Origin: Dolomedes plantarius
Taxonomy: Eukaryota; Arthropoda; Arachnida; Araneae; Dolomedidae
Assembly (NCBI GenBank): GCA_907164885.2
Contig: OU015490.1
Span: forward strand, 203,482,661 to 203,546,660
Direction: 5' to 3'
DNA: 64,000 nt
Below, one piece after another: positions 49,301 through 58,325 of the stretch. How positions within the stretch are numbered: the stretch's first letter is position 1; each line of letters begins with the position of its first letter. The position numbers and the translations under genes were made by a program. The notes below the pieces were generated by a model. That model made no database searches. It was not told the DNA's origin and saw only the letters and a list, made by a program, of their open reading frames with translations.

Positions 49301-51879
49301 TATCGATGCATTTAACATCAGATTTAAAATTTTCAATATCCTTTTTATAGTATACGTATGAACAGAAGAAGATATTGGACTTACGGGTGGTGATCCTATA
49401 TCTTAATATGTAGTATATACTTTAAAGTTATTATGTGTTTAAAGTTTTGCTTTTGATAACAGAAATATTATCCATGAAATATTTTTTTCCCCAATGCGGA
49501 GGCACTTGTCGCGGGGACATTCGTCTATAATTTACCGCAGTTTTGCTGGCCATTTTATTACGGGGGCGCCATATAGGCGGACCAGCATTGTCCCCTATGA
49601 AGAGACGACACAAACGGAGGCATTTTAGAGGCGCTTCGTCAGGATTCGATCCGAGCACCGTCAGCACCGAAAACCAGCGCGCTGTACCACAAGACCGCTA
49701 CGGCCCTTTATCCATGAAATATTATCCATGCATTTAACATCAAGTTTAAAATTTTCAAAATTCTTTCTTTAGTATAAGTATGAATAGAAGATATTGGACT
49801 TACAAGTGATGATCCTACATCTTAATATGTAGTATATACCTTAAAGTTATTATGTGTATAAAATTTTGCTTTTGATAACAGAAATTTTATCTATGATATA
49901 TTATCGATGCATTTAACATCAGATTTAAAATTTTCAATATCCTTTTTATAGTATACGTATGAACAGAAGAAGATATTGGACTTACGGGTGGTGATCCTAT
50001 ATCTTAATATGTAGTATATACTTTAAAGTTATTATGTGTTTAAAGTTTTGCTTTTGATAACAGAAATATTATCCATGAAATATTTTTTTCCCCAATGCGG
50101 AGGCACTTGTCGCGGGGACATTCGTCTATAATTTACCGCAGTTTTGCTGGCCATTTTATTACGGGGGCGCCATATAGGCGGACCAGCATTGTCCCCTATG
50201 AAGAGACGACACAAACGGAGGCATTTTAGAGGCGCTTCGTCAGGATTCGATCCGAGCACCGTCAGCACCGAAAACCAGCGCGCTGTACCACAAGACCGCT
50301 ACGGCCCTTTATCCATGAAATATTATCCATGCATTTAACATCAAGTTTAAAATTTTCAAAATTCTTTCTTTAGTATAAGTATGAATAGAAGATATTGGAC
50401 TTACAAGTGATGATCCTACATCTTAATATGTAGTATATACCTTAAAGTTATTATGTGTATAAAATTTTGCTTTTGATAACAGAAATTTTATCTATGATAT
50501 ATTATCGATGCATTTAACATCAGATTTAAAATTTTCAATATCCTTTTTATAGTATACGTATGAACAGAAGAAGATATTGGACTTACGGGTGGTGATCCTA
50601 TATCTTAATATGTAGTATATACTTTAAAGTTATTATGTGTTTAAAGTTTTGCTTTTGATAACAGAAATATTATCCATGAAATATTTTTTTCCCCAATGCG
50701 GAGGCACTTGTCGCGGGGACATTCGTCTATAATTTACCGCAGTTTTGCTGGCCATTTTATTACGGGGGCGCCATATAGGCGGACCAGCATTGTCCCCTAT
50801 GAAGAGACGACACAAACGGAGGCATTTTAGAGGCGCTTCGTCAGGATTCGATCCGAGCACCGTCAGCACCGAAAACCAGCGCGCTGTACCACAAGACCGC
50901 TACGGCCCTTTATCCATGAAATATTATCCATGCATTTAACATCAAGTTTAAAATTTTCAAAATTCTTTCTTTAGTATAAGTATGAATAGAAGATATTGGA
51001 CTTACAAGTGATGATCCTACATCTTAATATGTAGTATATACCTTAAAGTTATTATGTGTATAAAATTTTGCTTTTGATAACAGAAATTTTATCTATGATA
51101 TATTATCGATGCATTTAACATCAGATTTAAAATTTTCAATATCCTTTTTATAGTATACGTATGAACAGAAGAAGATATTGGACTTACGGGTGGTGATCCT
51201 ATATCTTAATATGTAGTATATACTTTAAAGTTATTATGTGTTTAAAGTTTTGCTTTTGATAACAGAAATATTATCCATGAAATATTTTTTTCCCCAATGC
51301 GGAGGCACTTGTCGCGGGGACATTCGTCTATAATTTACCGCAGTTTTGCTGGCCATTTTATTACGGGGGCGCCATATAGGCGGACCAGCATTGTCCCCTA
51401 TGAAGAGACGACACAAACGGAGGCATTTTAGAGGCGCTTCGTCAGGATTCGATCCGAGCACCGTCAGCACCGAAAACCAGCGCGCTGTACCACAAGACCG
51501 CTACGGCCCTTTATCCATGAAATATTATCCATGCATTTAACATCAAGTTTAAAATTTTCAAAATTCTTTCTTTAGTATAAGTATGAATAGAAGATATTGG
51601 ACTTACAAGTGATGATCCTACATCTTAATATGTAGTATATACCTTAAAGTTATTATGTGTATAAAATTTTGCTTTTGATAACAGAAATTTTATCTATGAT
51701 ATATTATCGATGCATTTAACATCAGATTTAAAATTTTCAATATCCTTTTTATAGTATACGTATGAACAGAAGAAGATATTGGACTTACGGGTGGTGATCC
51801 TATATCTTAATATGTAGTATATACTTTAAAGTTCTTATGTGTTTAAAATTTTGCTTTTGATAACAGAAATTTTATCCTT
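40341..51879. repeat. Satellite array: 19 units of ~601 bp, each = two monomers + trapped SINE
   Basis: Units begin 'atgcatttaacatcag' (40341, 40925, then every 601 bp apart from two short steps) and end at 51709, followed by a partial monomer to 51879. Each unit is monomer A (~182 bp without insert), interrupted by a 224-bp SINE with a 16-bp target duplication, then monomer B (~179 bp). A and B are clearly alignable. Sixteen units are 601 bp; unit 1 and unit 8 are 584 bp and unit 10 is 585 bp because they lack 'ttattatgtgtttaaag' in monomer A. Most units look identical by eye, implying recent homogenisation or an assembly that repeated one sequence. The recurrent 64- to 84-codon frames in each unit are shadows of the repeat, not genes. 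Confidence 0.97.
40502..40725 (-). mobile_element. SINE trapped in satellite unit 1 (founder structure repeated in all 19 units)
   Basis: Perfect direct repeats TTATCCATGAAATATT flank it (40486-40501, 40726-40741). Read on the minus strand from 40725 it has an A box (ccgtagcggtcttgtggta), a B box (GGATCGAATCC, about 40658-40648) and a tRNA-length head, then a body, and ends in an A run (plus-strand T run at 40502). Plus-strand landmark 'ttttgctggccattttatta' recurs at 41160, 41761 and so on to 51344. The head resembles that of the dispersed SINE at 37697; the body differs. Confidence 0.92.
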
Positions 51880-51894
51880 GAGTTTTATGGACAA

Positions 51895-51965
51895 TCCTCT
51901 ACAGGGCTTAATGGTGTAATCATCAGCACACCTCTTGGAGAGTAGGAGCTCTGAGGTCCACTATC
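51895..51965 (+). repeat. tRNA-like SINE head (candidate)
   Basis: 'gggcttaatggtgtaatcat' resembles an A-box region and 'gctctgaggtccactatcg' a degraded B box, about 40 bp apart. It begins right at the end of the satellite array. Confidence 0.3.
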
Positions 51966-52160
51966 GAAATATAGATTATGGAGAAAGATAAAGTGTGTAA
52001 GAAAATTTATTGTCATAATCGTCATCGTAACTTGTTAATCTAAAATATCCGTGTAATTTTGTTTCTGTTCGATAGAATTCAAAGTTATTATTGGATTAGT
52101 ATAATTAAATGCTTAGTCCTACCGATAAAGATCATAGAAAACTTCCGGTTTTAGTTTAGA

Positions 52161-52448
52161 ATGGATAATGCTGTTGGAAAAACAAAGCAGAAAGCAGTAC
52201 GACGCATTGTCAAAGATCGCATTTATAATGGAATGAAAATAACAGCCTATGTCAGAATAAATACCGCTCAGCTCTTTTCGGAAATTTGTTGTCACTTTCG
52301 TCAAAATAGTAAGGATCCAGAAGGATGTATTAAACGATTAAGCAAAAAAGCTGTAGGAGAATTCGTAATAGAAAAAAGTATGAAAATATTTCATGGTATT
52401 ACATTCCGAATTCTTACCAAGCAAATATATATATATATTCACAAATAA
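52161..52448 (+). CDS. Unrecognised 95-codon open frame
   Basis: Starts ATG (MDNAVGKTKQKAVRR...), basic in the first third, then a mixed stretch with RLSKKAVGEFVIEKSMK, ending in Tyr-Ile codons from a short AT run before TAA. I do not recognise a domain. It is flanked by no terminal repeats or splice signals that I can defend. It could be an exon, a transposon fragment or chance. Its less repetitive composition relative to its surroundings is the only reason to list it. Confidence 0.2.
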   Translation: MDNAVGKTKQKAVRRIVKDRIYNGMKITAYVRINTAQLFSEICCHFRQNSKDPEGCIKRLSKKAVGEFVIEKSMKIFHGITFRILTKQIYIYIHK

Positions 52449-52707
52449 TATTTCAATGTTATCATAATTGTACAATGAAGTGCAAAGTGATCATTCATTA
52501 AGTTAGGAAAATTTTTAGATTTTAGCTTGCTTTCGGTGGAGGGTAAGCTGTTCGGAAACTTACTTAACATATTGAGAAAGATACTAACATTGTTAAAACA
52601 AATTAATACGGTTGTATTTATTTATTCATTTTATTTTATTTTTATTCTATTTTTCTTTTCCTTGGGGGAGGGGAATCTTGATTGGTTTTATTCTTTCTTT
52701 TTTTTTT

Positions 52708-52727
52708 GGGGGGGGGGGGGGGGGGGG
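52708..52727 (+). repeat. Poly-G run (20 G)
   Basis: Uninterrupted run following a T run. It could form a G-quadruplex, and its length is prone to sequencing error. Confidence 0.9.
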
Positions 52728-53271
52728 CTCGGTTTACTTTAGTACATTTAGACTTCTCAAGTTTATTTTCCATCAAAAAAATGTCTATTTATCAACAAAA
52801 TAAGCTTATTAATAGAACTTAAAAGCTTTAAAATATCAAAATAATTTTTAAACTAAATTTTCACAAAAATGTGGCTAGAAGTTTATTTTGGCATATGCTT
52901 GTTGCTTGACTTGAAATTTCTTTATGTGTGTTTTCAGTGTGATGCAGAAACTACGTAACACATTGACTGCAAAACAAATCCTTATACAATCAGCTCTAAA
53001 TTTAGGTACTGTATATAAACAATGGGTAACCTATAGCGCTGTAAATTTATGACATCATTTATTCACTTATCTTTCCCTTTAAATATGTGCTTGACTGGTT
53101 ATATCCGTTAGCTCAGCTGTTATTATTCGCTATCTCAGCTGTTGAACAACAACTTTATTCCAATGCAAGCGCAACAGTGAAGGAAATTGCATTTTTGATA
53201 GCTACATTTTGACGCCAAAAAGTCATCACTAACTTAATAACGCTTATCACAGATAGGAACTTTTTACTTAA

Positions 53272-53849
53272 CACTAGAAAGACGGGATTTTTTTCTTACT
53301 AAAAAGACTGAATGTCGTCATTTTGACGATTAAAAATAAAATCAAGAATTCAAAATATTTAAAGTTTAAGAAAAATGGTTAAATACTTTAAATTTTGAAC
53401 TATTTTATACCAATATATACTAAATTAGTATATATTTAGATATATTTTTATGCAGGTATTCCGAGCTGACAACCGGATATAGTTTATCAGTAAAAATATA
53501 TGTATGGTTTGTGCAGTCCTTATTTTTCAACACCAATATTTCCGAAGAGCCAATATTTCAGTTATTTGCAAAAGGGGGAAGAGACGAAAAGTAACTAACA
53601 TTTTTCCGGCATTATTTTAAAGATTTCTGCCAGTTTTCAATATTGCCGTCAAATTGACGGCTATCAGTCTTAATAGGTATACAACACATTTTCTCCCCCT
53701 CTTTACTATCGAATATAATTTTGTAAAAGTGTGTTCATATTTCGCGTAAAAATGTCATAAGATTTCAGAAGCCCAAGGACATAAATACAGACGTAGCGCT
53801 CAATAGTATGTCCGAAACCATCAAAATCGCGGCAGCCGTCTTTCTAGTG
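53272..53849. mobile_element. piggyBac-type MITE
   Basis: 578 bp between TTAA (53268-53271, 53850-53853). The ends CACTAGAAAGACGGG and, read inward from the right, CACTAGAAAGACGGC are a 14-bp perfect inverted repeat of the CMYTAGAAAGA type seen in piggyBac-family elements. Internal motif 'cgtcattttgacgattaaa' (left) and 'gccgtcaaattgacggc' (right) are subterminal palindromes. No transposase. Confidence 0.88.
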
Positions 53850-53853
53850 TTAA

Positions 53854-54277
53854 TATAACAAAAGAAAGAGAAAAAAAAAAGTGTAGCAGCGAAATATCAT
53901 CTGACAGTTTACAAGTGGAGATCATGACATGACTTGCTGGTGTAATGGTAAAACGCACCACATTTGTCCAGAAACACAAAGTCCGATAATTTGAACGCTA
54001 AGGAAAAATACGACCTGAGGAAGATCTAGGTAAAAGTTTTACCTTAAAGTTTACCTAAACAAACATTGCCACGTATTATTTTAGTCTGGTTAAAAAAATT
54101 AATATATTGTAGTCGTAGATAACAAAACTGACATTCCGAGTTTTGCGAAAAATGAAAATAATATCTGTATATTTTATATGAAATGAATCTATGTTAACTT
54201 TATTGGTTGCTATTTTGAGCACTGTAGTCATAATTTGCTGTACAAGGGGTAAGCAAACTGGGACCTACAGTTTAGAG
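53854..54277. other. Spacer with tRNA-like module
   Basis: 'cttgctggtgtaatggtaaa' near 53934 and 'gataatttgaacgct' near 53986 could be the A and B boxes of a worn SINE. No gene. Confidence 0.3.
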
Positions 54278-54444
54278 CAGTGGTTCTTAACAGGGGTTGC
54301 GAGAGAACATTTCTAGGGGTGTGAGAGAAGGTTCTAAATTTTTAATGAAAATTACCAATTGAGTGATTCATTTGAAAGATACTTTTCCACGGGAAACATA
54401 AGCAAAATTATTACATGGATACATTTTTGTTTGACCTAAATTAA

Positions 54445-54609
54445 ATGGACGACAACTTTTTATTAAAAGAGGATCTTATTGCAATACGAGCTAATGCACG
54501 TATTGAAATGGAATTGGAAAAACTGGACTTAGAACCGTTGTGGGGTACTCAGATAGAATTTTATCCAGAAACGATAAAAGCAGCATTAGAGACACTTTTT
54601 ACCACCTTT
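54445..54609 (+). pseudogene. hAT transposase fragment, part 1
   Basis: The frame runs DDNFLLKEDLIAIRANARIE, then MELEKLDLEPLWGTQIEFYP and ETIKAALETLF. This is the region just before the hATC domain of ZBED5/SCAND3-like hAT transposases, where 'L..L..FW......YP.I...AL..L' leads into the FATTYLCE motif. After LETLF the similarity stops because another element interrupts the gene; the frame runs on by chance to 54666. Upstream transposase sequence is absent, so the element was already deleted internally. Confidence 0.75.
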
Positions 54610-55094
54610 TTATTAACTCGCTTTCTTGTTTGTCCAATACAAATCTTGCAATCGATTTTCAACTAACTTCCCGACTAACTAGACATTTGAAAATTTTAGA
54701 ATAGCTCAGAACACGATGACAATGCATTCTTTTAATACTTTTAGCCGTCTTTAAGCAGAAAAATCCGCAAGGTGGCGCTTCGATCGAATTCAATGCTTGC
54801 ACTTTTGCGTAACGCCGTTTGACGATTTTGAAATCAGAATACATATGAATTTAGTTTGTTTACAAAAATATTGTGCGAAAAATAAAGAAAGAAATTATAA
54901 AAGATAGCAGTTTATAAAGTCTGTGGATAGTGGAAACGACTAAAAAGTGATTAAAATTAAATAAAAGAAAGTGAAAAAGAATAATTAAGGGAAGGTTTGT
55001 GCAATTAAGAGAGAAAAGGAAAAAAAAAGAAAAATAAATACAAGTGAAAAATAATTAAATAGGAAAATATTAAAATTGTGATTTGGCGAAATAA

Positions 55095-55281
55095 GAGGTC
55101 TTTCCAGTAAGTTTGGAGCAGTCAAACTCTTCGATGCACAGTCATTCCAAGGTTCTAACTCGGCTTAATGCGACGTACGCCTGTCCCTTGGCAAAGAGTT
55201 TTTTTCCGAGGTAAATAACTGCATGGTTCACGGTACATCCTTGCATTTTGTGCACAGTGCAGGCCAATCATTTTCTTTCGA
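55095..55281 (-). pseudogene. Pif1/Helitron-type helicase C-terminal fragment
   Basis: On the minus strand, from about 55275, the translation has [20 protein letters not shown], then [20 protein letters not shown], a stop, and LCIEEFDCSK. These are the last motifs of a Pif1-family superfamily 1 helicase: 'TVHKxQGxT' (motif V region) and 'GQxYVALSRVxxxxGL' (motif VI). Such sequences occur in host Pif1-like genes and in the Rep-helicase of Helitrons. A stop after RTLE replaces the expected Gly. No other helicase motifs are nearby. The fragment lies in the insert that splits the hAT transposase, so a Helitron-derived insertion is the likely origin. Confidence 0.8.
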
Positions 55282-55398
55282 GTTGATGGGATAATTCATC
55301 AAAAAAAAATTTAAGTATTTATTAATACATAGAATTGTCAAGTTTATATGATTCAACAGAAAATTTTAAAACGTGGTATATGAAACATTCTTTTTATC

Positions 55399-55529
55399 TT
55401 GTAATTATATCATTTGCCACCACTTACCTTTGGGAAATGAGTTTTTCATCACTTTTGCACATCAAAACAAAAGCCAGATATCGCTTAAATGTATCTGATG
55501 ACTTATGTGTGGTTCTTTCAAAAAAATAG
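55399..55529 (+). pseudogene. hAT transposase hATC fragment, part 2
   Basis: The frame contains FATTYLWEMSFSSLLHIKTK followed by ARYRLNVSDDLCVVLSKK. It matches the hATC dimerisation signature 'FATTYLCExxFSxLxxIKTKxRxRLxVxxDLRVxLS' with Cys changed to Trp in YLCE. It completes the piece at 54445-54609 in gene order, which confirms that the sequence between them is an insertion. It ends with TAG at 55529, near the usual end of the family. Confidence 0.85.
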
Positions 55530-55861
55530 CTTCATTTTTAAAGGATAATTATAAACAAACAACAACAACGTAACGATTAAAAATGTAGATATTGTTTTAT
55601 ATGTAATAATATACTATGTATTGTAAATGTATTAATATTTTAAGGCAATAAATAAATTATCTTGTAATTAATGTCTTTTCCTAAATAAAAAATAGAAGTA
55701 TTTTTCAAGGGTGTGTGAGTTTATTTTCAGATTCAAGGGGGTGTTGACCATGTTGACCATTAAAAAGGTAAGAACTACTGGTTTAGATTCAATCCCGAAC
55801 GGCTATAATCAAAAAGGGTTTATTAAGGATAAATCCTCGCTGAGGCAGAACATTTCATGTG

Positions 55862-55935
55862 AATATCCCGGTATAGAGTACTTACTCATGCCTTAAATAA
55901 GGCATGAGTAATATTAAAATCCATTATAACGGGAT
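55862..55935. repeat. Nested palindrome
   Basis: Inner arms TTACTCATGCCTTA and TAAGGCATGAGTAA (about 55880-55909, 2-nt loop) are perfect. Outer arms 'aatatcccggtata' and 'tataacgggatatt' enclose them with one mismatch. It is just outside the hAT element. Confidence 0.9.
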
Positions 55936-56985
55936 ATTAGCAAACTAATTAGCTCACAGTAGTTCTTCAAAAAACCAACCACCTCAAACGCACAATACCT
56001 TTACTGAGAACTAAAATAGCTAAATACGAAATATAAACATCAGTTAAACTATATAAAATATTAATTTTTATGATATGGTTCACATTTTACTTTGTTCAAT
56101 AAAATATGTCTAATATTTACATTACAAATCGATGTATATAATGCTGTTTTATTTTGAAAAATTCGGAAATAAGTACGTGCAAAAAAGGCTACTATATAAC
56201 ACATGCTATGTAATGTGTTGTATTAAAAAAAAGATCATTATAATTGCATGCAAAAATTATTTAAAAGGTGTAGAAATATCTCACTGTTATGACAGCGTAT
56301 TTTAAAGTGTAAAATCTGAAAGAAATGTTTGCAATTTGTTTGTTTTTATAGTAATTGTAAACATTGCTTATTCCTGGGCAAAAAAACTCTGCCAGAAAAC
56401 ATGCGTCATTATTTACCTACCTCGAAAAAAATGTGTGTTTACCTACGCCGCGTAAAATTATTTGTTGTCGTTCTCTCGGTATTTTTCCCCGTCACCTCAA
56501 GGCCAATGCTCGAGGCACGACACACTCCTGCGACAGCTTCATCATAATTCTAGAGATTTTTTTTCTCTTATCGGTTTTGATACTACTTGGTTCTTTCTTT
56601 TCTGCCATTTCATTCTGTCGCTTTCTCGCCTTGAGTCAAGGTTAATTGCGCCGGGGTTATAGCAAACGATCATGCGAAAGGAGAAGGGGTATTAAGTTAA
56701 TCGAGATAAAGCCTGAGTTACATTGGAAAACATTATATTACTGGCAGACATTGCAGCTCCTTCTGGGGTTCGCTGCGAAACTTGAAACGGAGTTTCTCTG
56801 AATTCTTTTTAATTTCATATATTCGATACATTTTCGTCTAGTGTGTAGTACTAACAAGAAGGCTATTGGATATCTCGACTGAGCCCAAAGTCGACCAAGA
56901 GCAAAAAGGATTAGGCAAGGAAGTAAATTCAGTTGCTTGATTTGACTACGATATAATTAGCACGAAGAAACTATTAAAATGGGCG
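55936..56985. other. Spacer with small unrecognised open frame
   Basis: Apart from the short frame at 56401-56547 I see no gene or repeat. Local GC rises at 56430-56800. Confidence 0.4.
56401..56547 (+). CDS. Small open frame with signal-peptide-like start (speculative)
   Basis: 48 codons from the ATG at 56401, or 38 from the ATG at 56431. From the second Met the sequence has a basic start (CVYLRRVK), a hydrophobic run (LFVVVLSVFFPV) and a small-residue region (TSRP) before a short polar tail ending at TAA. This is the layout of a secretory signal, but the mature part would be only about 15-18 residues. It might be a first exon or chance. Confidence 0.2.
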   Translation: MRHYLPTSKKMCVYLRRVKLFVVVLSVFFPVTSRPMLEARHTPATASS

Positions 56986-56988
56986 TAA

Positions 56989-57025
56989 TCTATATACATA
57001 AAACAGTTCCGTAACTGACTGACTC
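56989..57025 (+). mobile_element. Isolated Helitron 5' terminus
   Basis: TCTATATACATAAAACAG followed by 'ttccgtaactgactgact' equals the 5' end of the Helitron at 57232, then homology stops abruptly. Confidence 0.75.
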
Positions 57026-57231
57026 TTTTAACTTGCTCTTTTAACCATCTGTAAAAGCGTATAAAATAAAATATTTCTAAACAAGTTTTGAATTTATTTT
57101 ACGTGTTGAAGGCATTAAAAGATGATAACTGATATTTATATAAATGCATTTCAATTCTAAGAGTTCAGTTAATTTCAATAAAAAGGCTTAACTATGAATA
57201 GTGATAATGTTGAAGGAATAAAAAATCATAA

Positions 57232-58012
57232 TCTCTATATATAAAACAGTTCCGTAACTGACTGACAGATAACGCGCAGACCAAATCGCTGGACCTAAAG
57301 GGCTAAAATTTTGCATGGTGATTCTTCTTATTGTTGTAGAGGTGCACTAAGAAAGATTTTTGAAAAATTCTTCTTAGGTTTTTTTTAAATTAAATTTTTA
57401 AGCTGTTTTTGTAACTTTTTTTAAGTTTGCATTTAAAATAATAATTTGAGGGTTATAAAATTTACATCACGAGAAAGATCATAAAAATTCCTTTAAAGTG
57501 AAACCTTTATCGAATCTTTACATCTACTTTCTGATTTTTGGTTAATTTTTAAAGATTAATTTTTGGAATTTAATTTATTAAATGCCGATCATGTGGTTCC
57601 TTTTCTTTTTGTGATACTTTAAATTAATTTTGCGTCACATGCATAACAACGAAATAAATTGACAAAAAAAAATTTAAAATACGGTAAAAGATAGAATTTA
57701 ACCACTAGACTAATTGAGATGGAAGTTTTTAAAGAATTTAATTCAAATTTTTATGTTTTATGGATTTAAACATAGAAATTAATTGCATACATTAACTGTT
57801 GTATTTAATTTGAATATTTTCTTCTACGTTATTTTGTCTATAAAAATATCCGTTACGATTTTCTTATAAATATACATATTTTTTTACATTAACTGCATAC
57901 ATTGACCATTGTATTTATTATAAATATATATATATTTTGGCATTAATTGCATACATTGACCGTTGTATTTAATTTGAATGCACTCCGTAGCGAAGTACGG
58001 GTATTCAGCTAG
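57232..58012 (+). mobile_element. Complete non-autonomous Helitron
   Basis: It starts TCTCTATATATAAAACAG after an A (57231) and ends CTAG (58009-58012) before a T, i.e. an A|T insertion without target duplication. A 3' hairpin, CCGTA-gcgaag-TACGG, lies about 8 nt before CTAG. The TC start, CTAG end and hairpin are the Helitron signature. It has no Rep-helicase gene, so it depended on an autonomous relative. Related pieces are at 34099 and 56989. Confidence 0.93.
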
Positions 58013-58236
58013 TCTAAAATATATTCTGAAAATTTTGTTCCTCAGCTGTACGAACAACGATAGCCCAGAGAAGAACAAAATTATTTCCATGCAGTGTCAG
58101 AAAATAAATTTTTTAAATAAGATATGTTGACTTTACCAGACTAGTTCAGTTAATAAAAACCTGACCGGAGGCTAAAAGATATTGGATTGGTACCCGTTCC
58201 TAGCAATGTCATTAGACTGGTGTTCGACCTTTGAAA

Positions 58237-58276
58237 AGTATACTAGACCTGATGACCATGTCACGTCTAGTATACT
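58237..58276. repeat. Perfect 12-bp stem hairpin
   Basis: AGTATACTAGAC (58237-58248) and GTCTAGTATACT (58265-58276) with a 16-nt loop. 'tcacgtctagt' is repeated directly after it. Confidence 0.9.
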
Positions 58277-58325
58277 CACGTCTAGTCTACCGTAAAATCT
58301 TGAGTATAGTACGCACACATATATA

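Larger units (their letters stand above)
51880..53267. other. Right flank of the satellite array
   Basis: Contains a tRNA-like module at 51895-51965, an unrecognised frame at 52161-52448 and a poly-G run at 52708-52727. No known gene. Confidence 0.5.
54278..55780 (+). mobile_element. hAT transposon, interrupted
   Basis: The ends CAGTGGTTCTTAACAGGGG and, read inward from the right, CAGTAGTTCTTACCTTTTT are flanked by GTTTAGAG (54270-54277) and GTTTAGAT (55781-55788), a 7/8 match to an 8-bp hAT target duplication. Two pieces of one transposase C-terminus lie at 54445-54609 and 55399-55529, separated by about 0.75 kb of foreign sequence containing a helicase fragment. Confidence 0.9.

Noticed and set aside
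40341..51879. Thirty-odd similar 64- to 84-codon frames, in both strands of the array
   Set aside because: They repeat with the 601-bp unit and overlap on both strands within SINE sequence; they are by-products of the repeat, not a gene family.
40341..51879. CRISPR-like regular repeats
   Set aside because: The repeats are 601 bp with no unique spacers, and the organism is clearly eukaryotic.
52161..52448. 95-codon frame as a transposase
   Set aside because: No catalytic or DNA-binding motif recognised; kept only as an unassigned frame.
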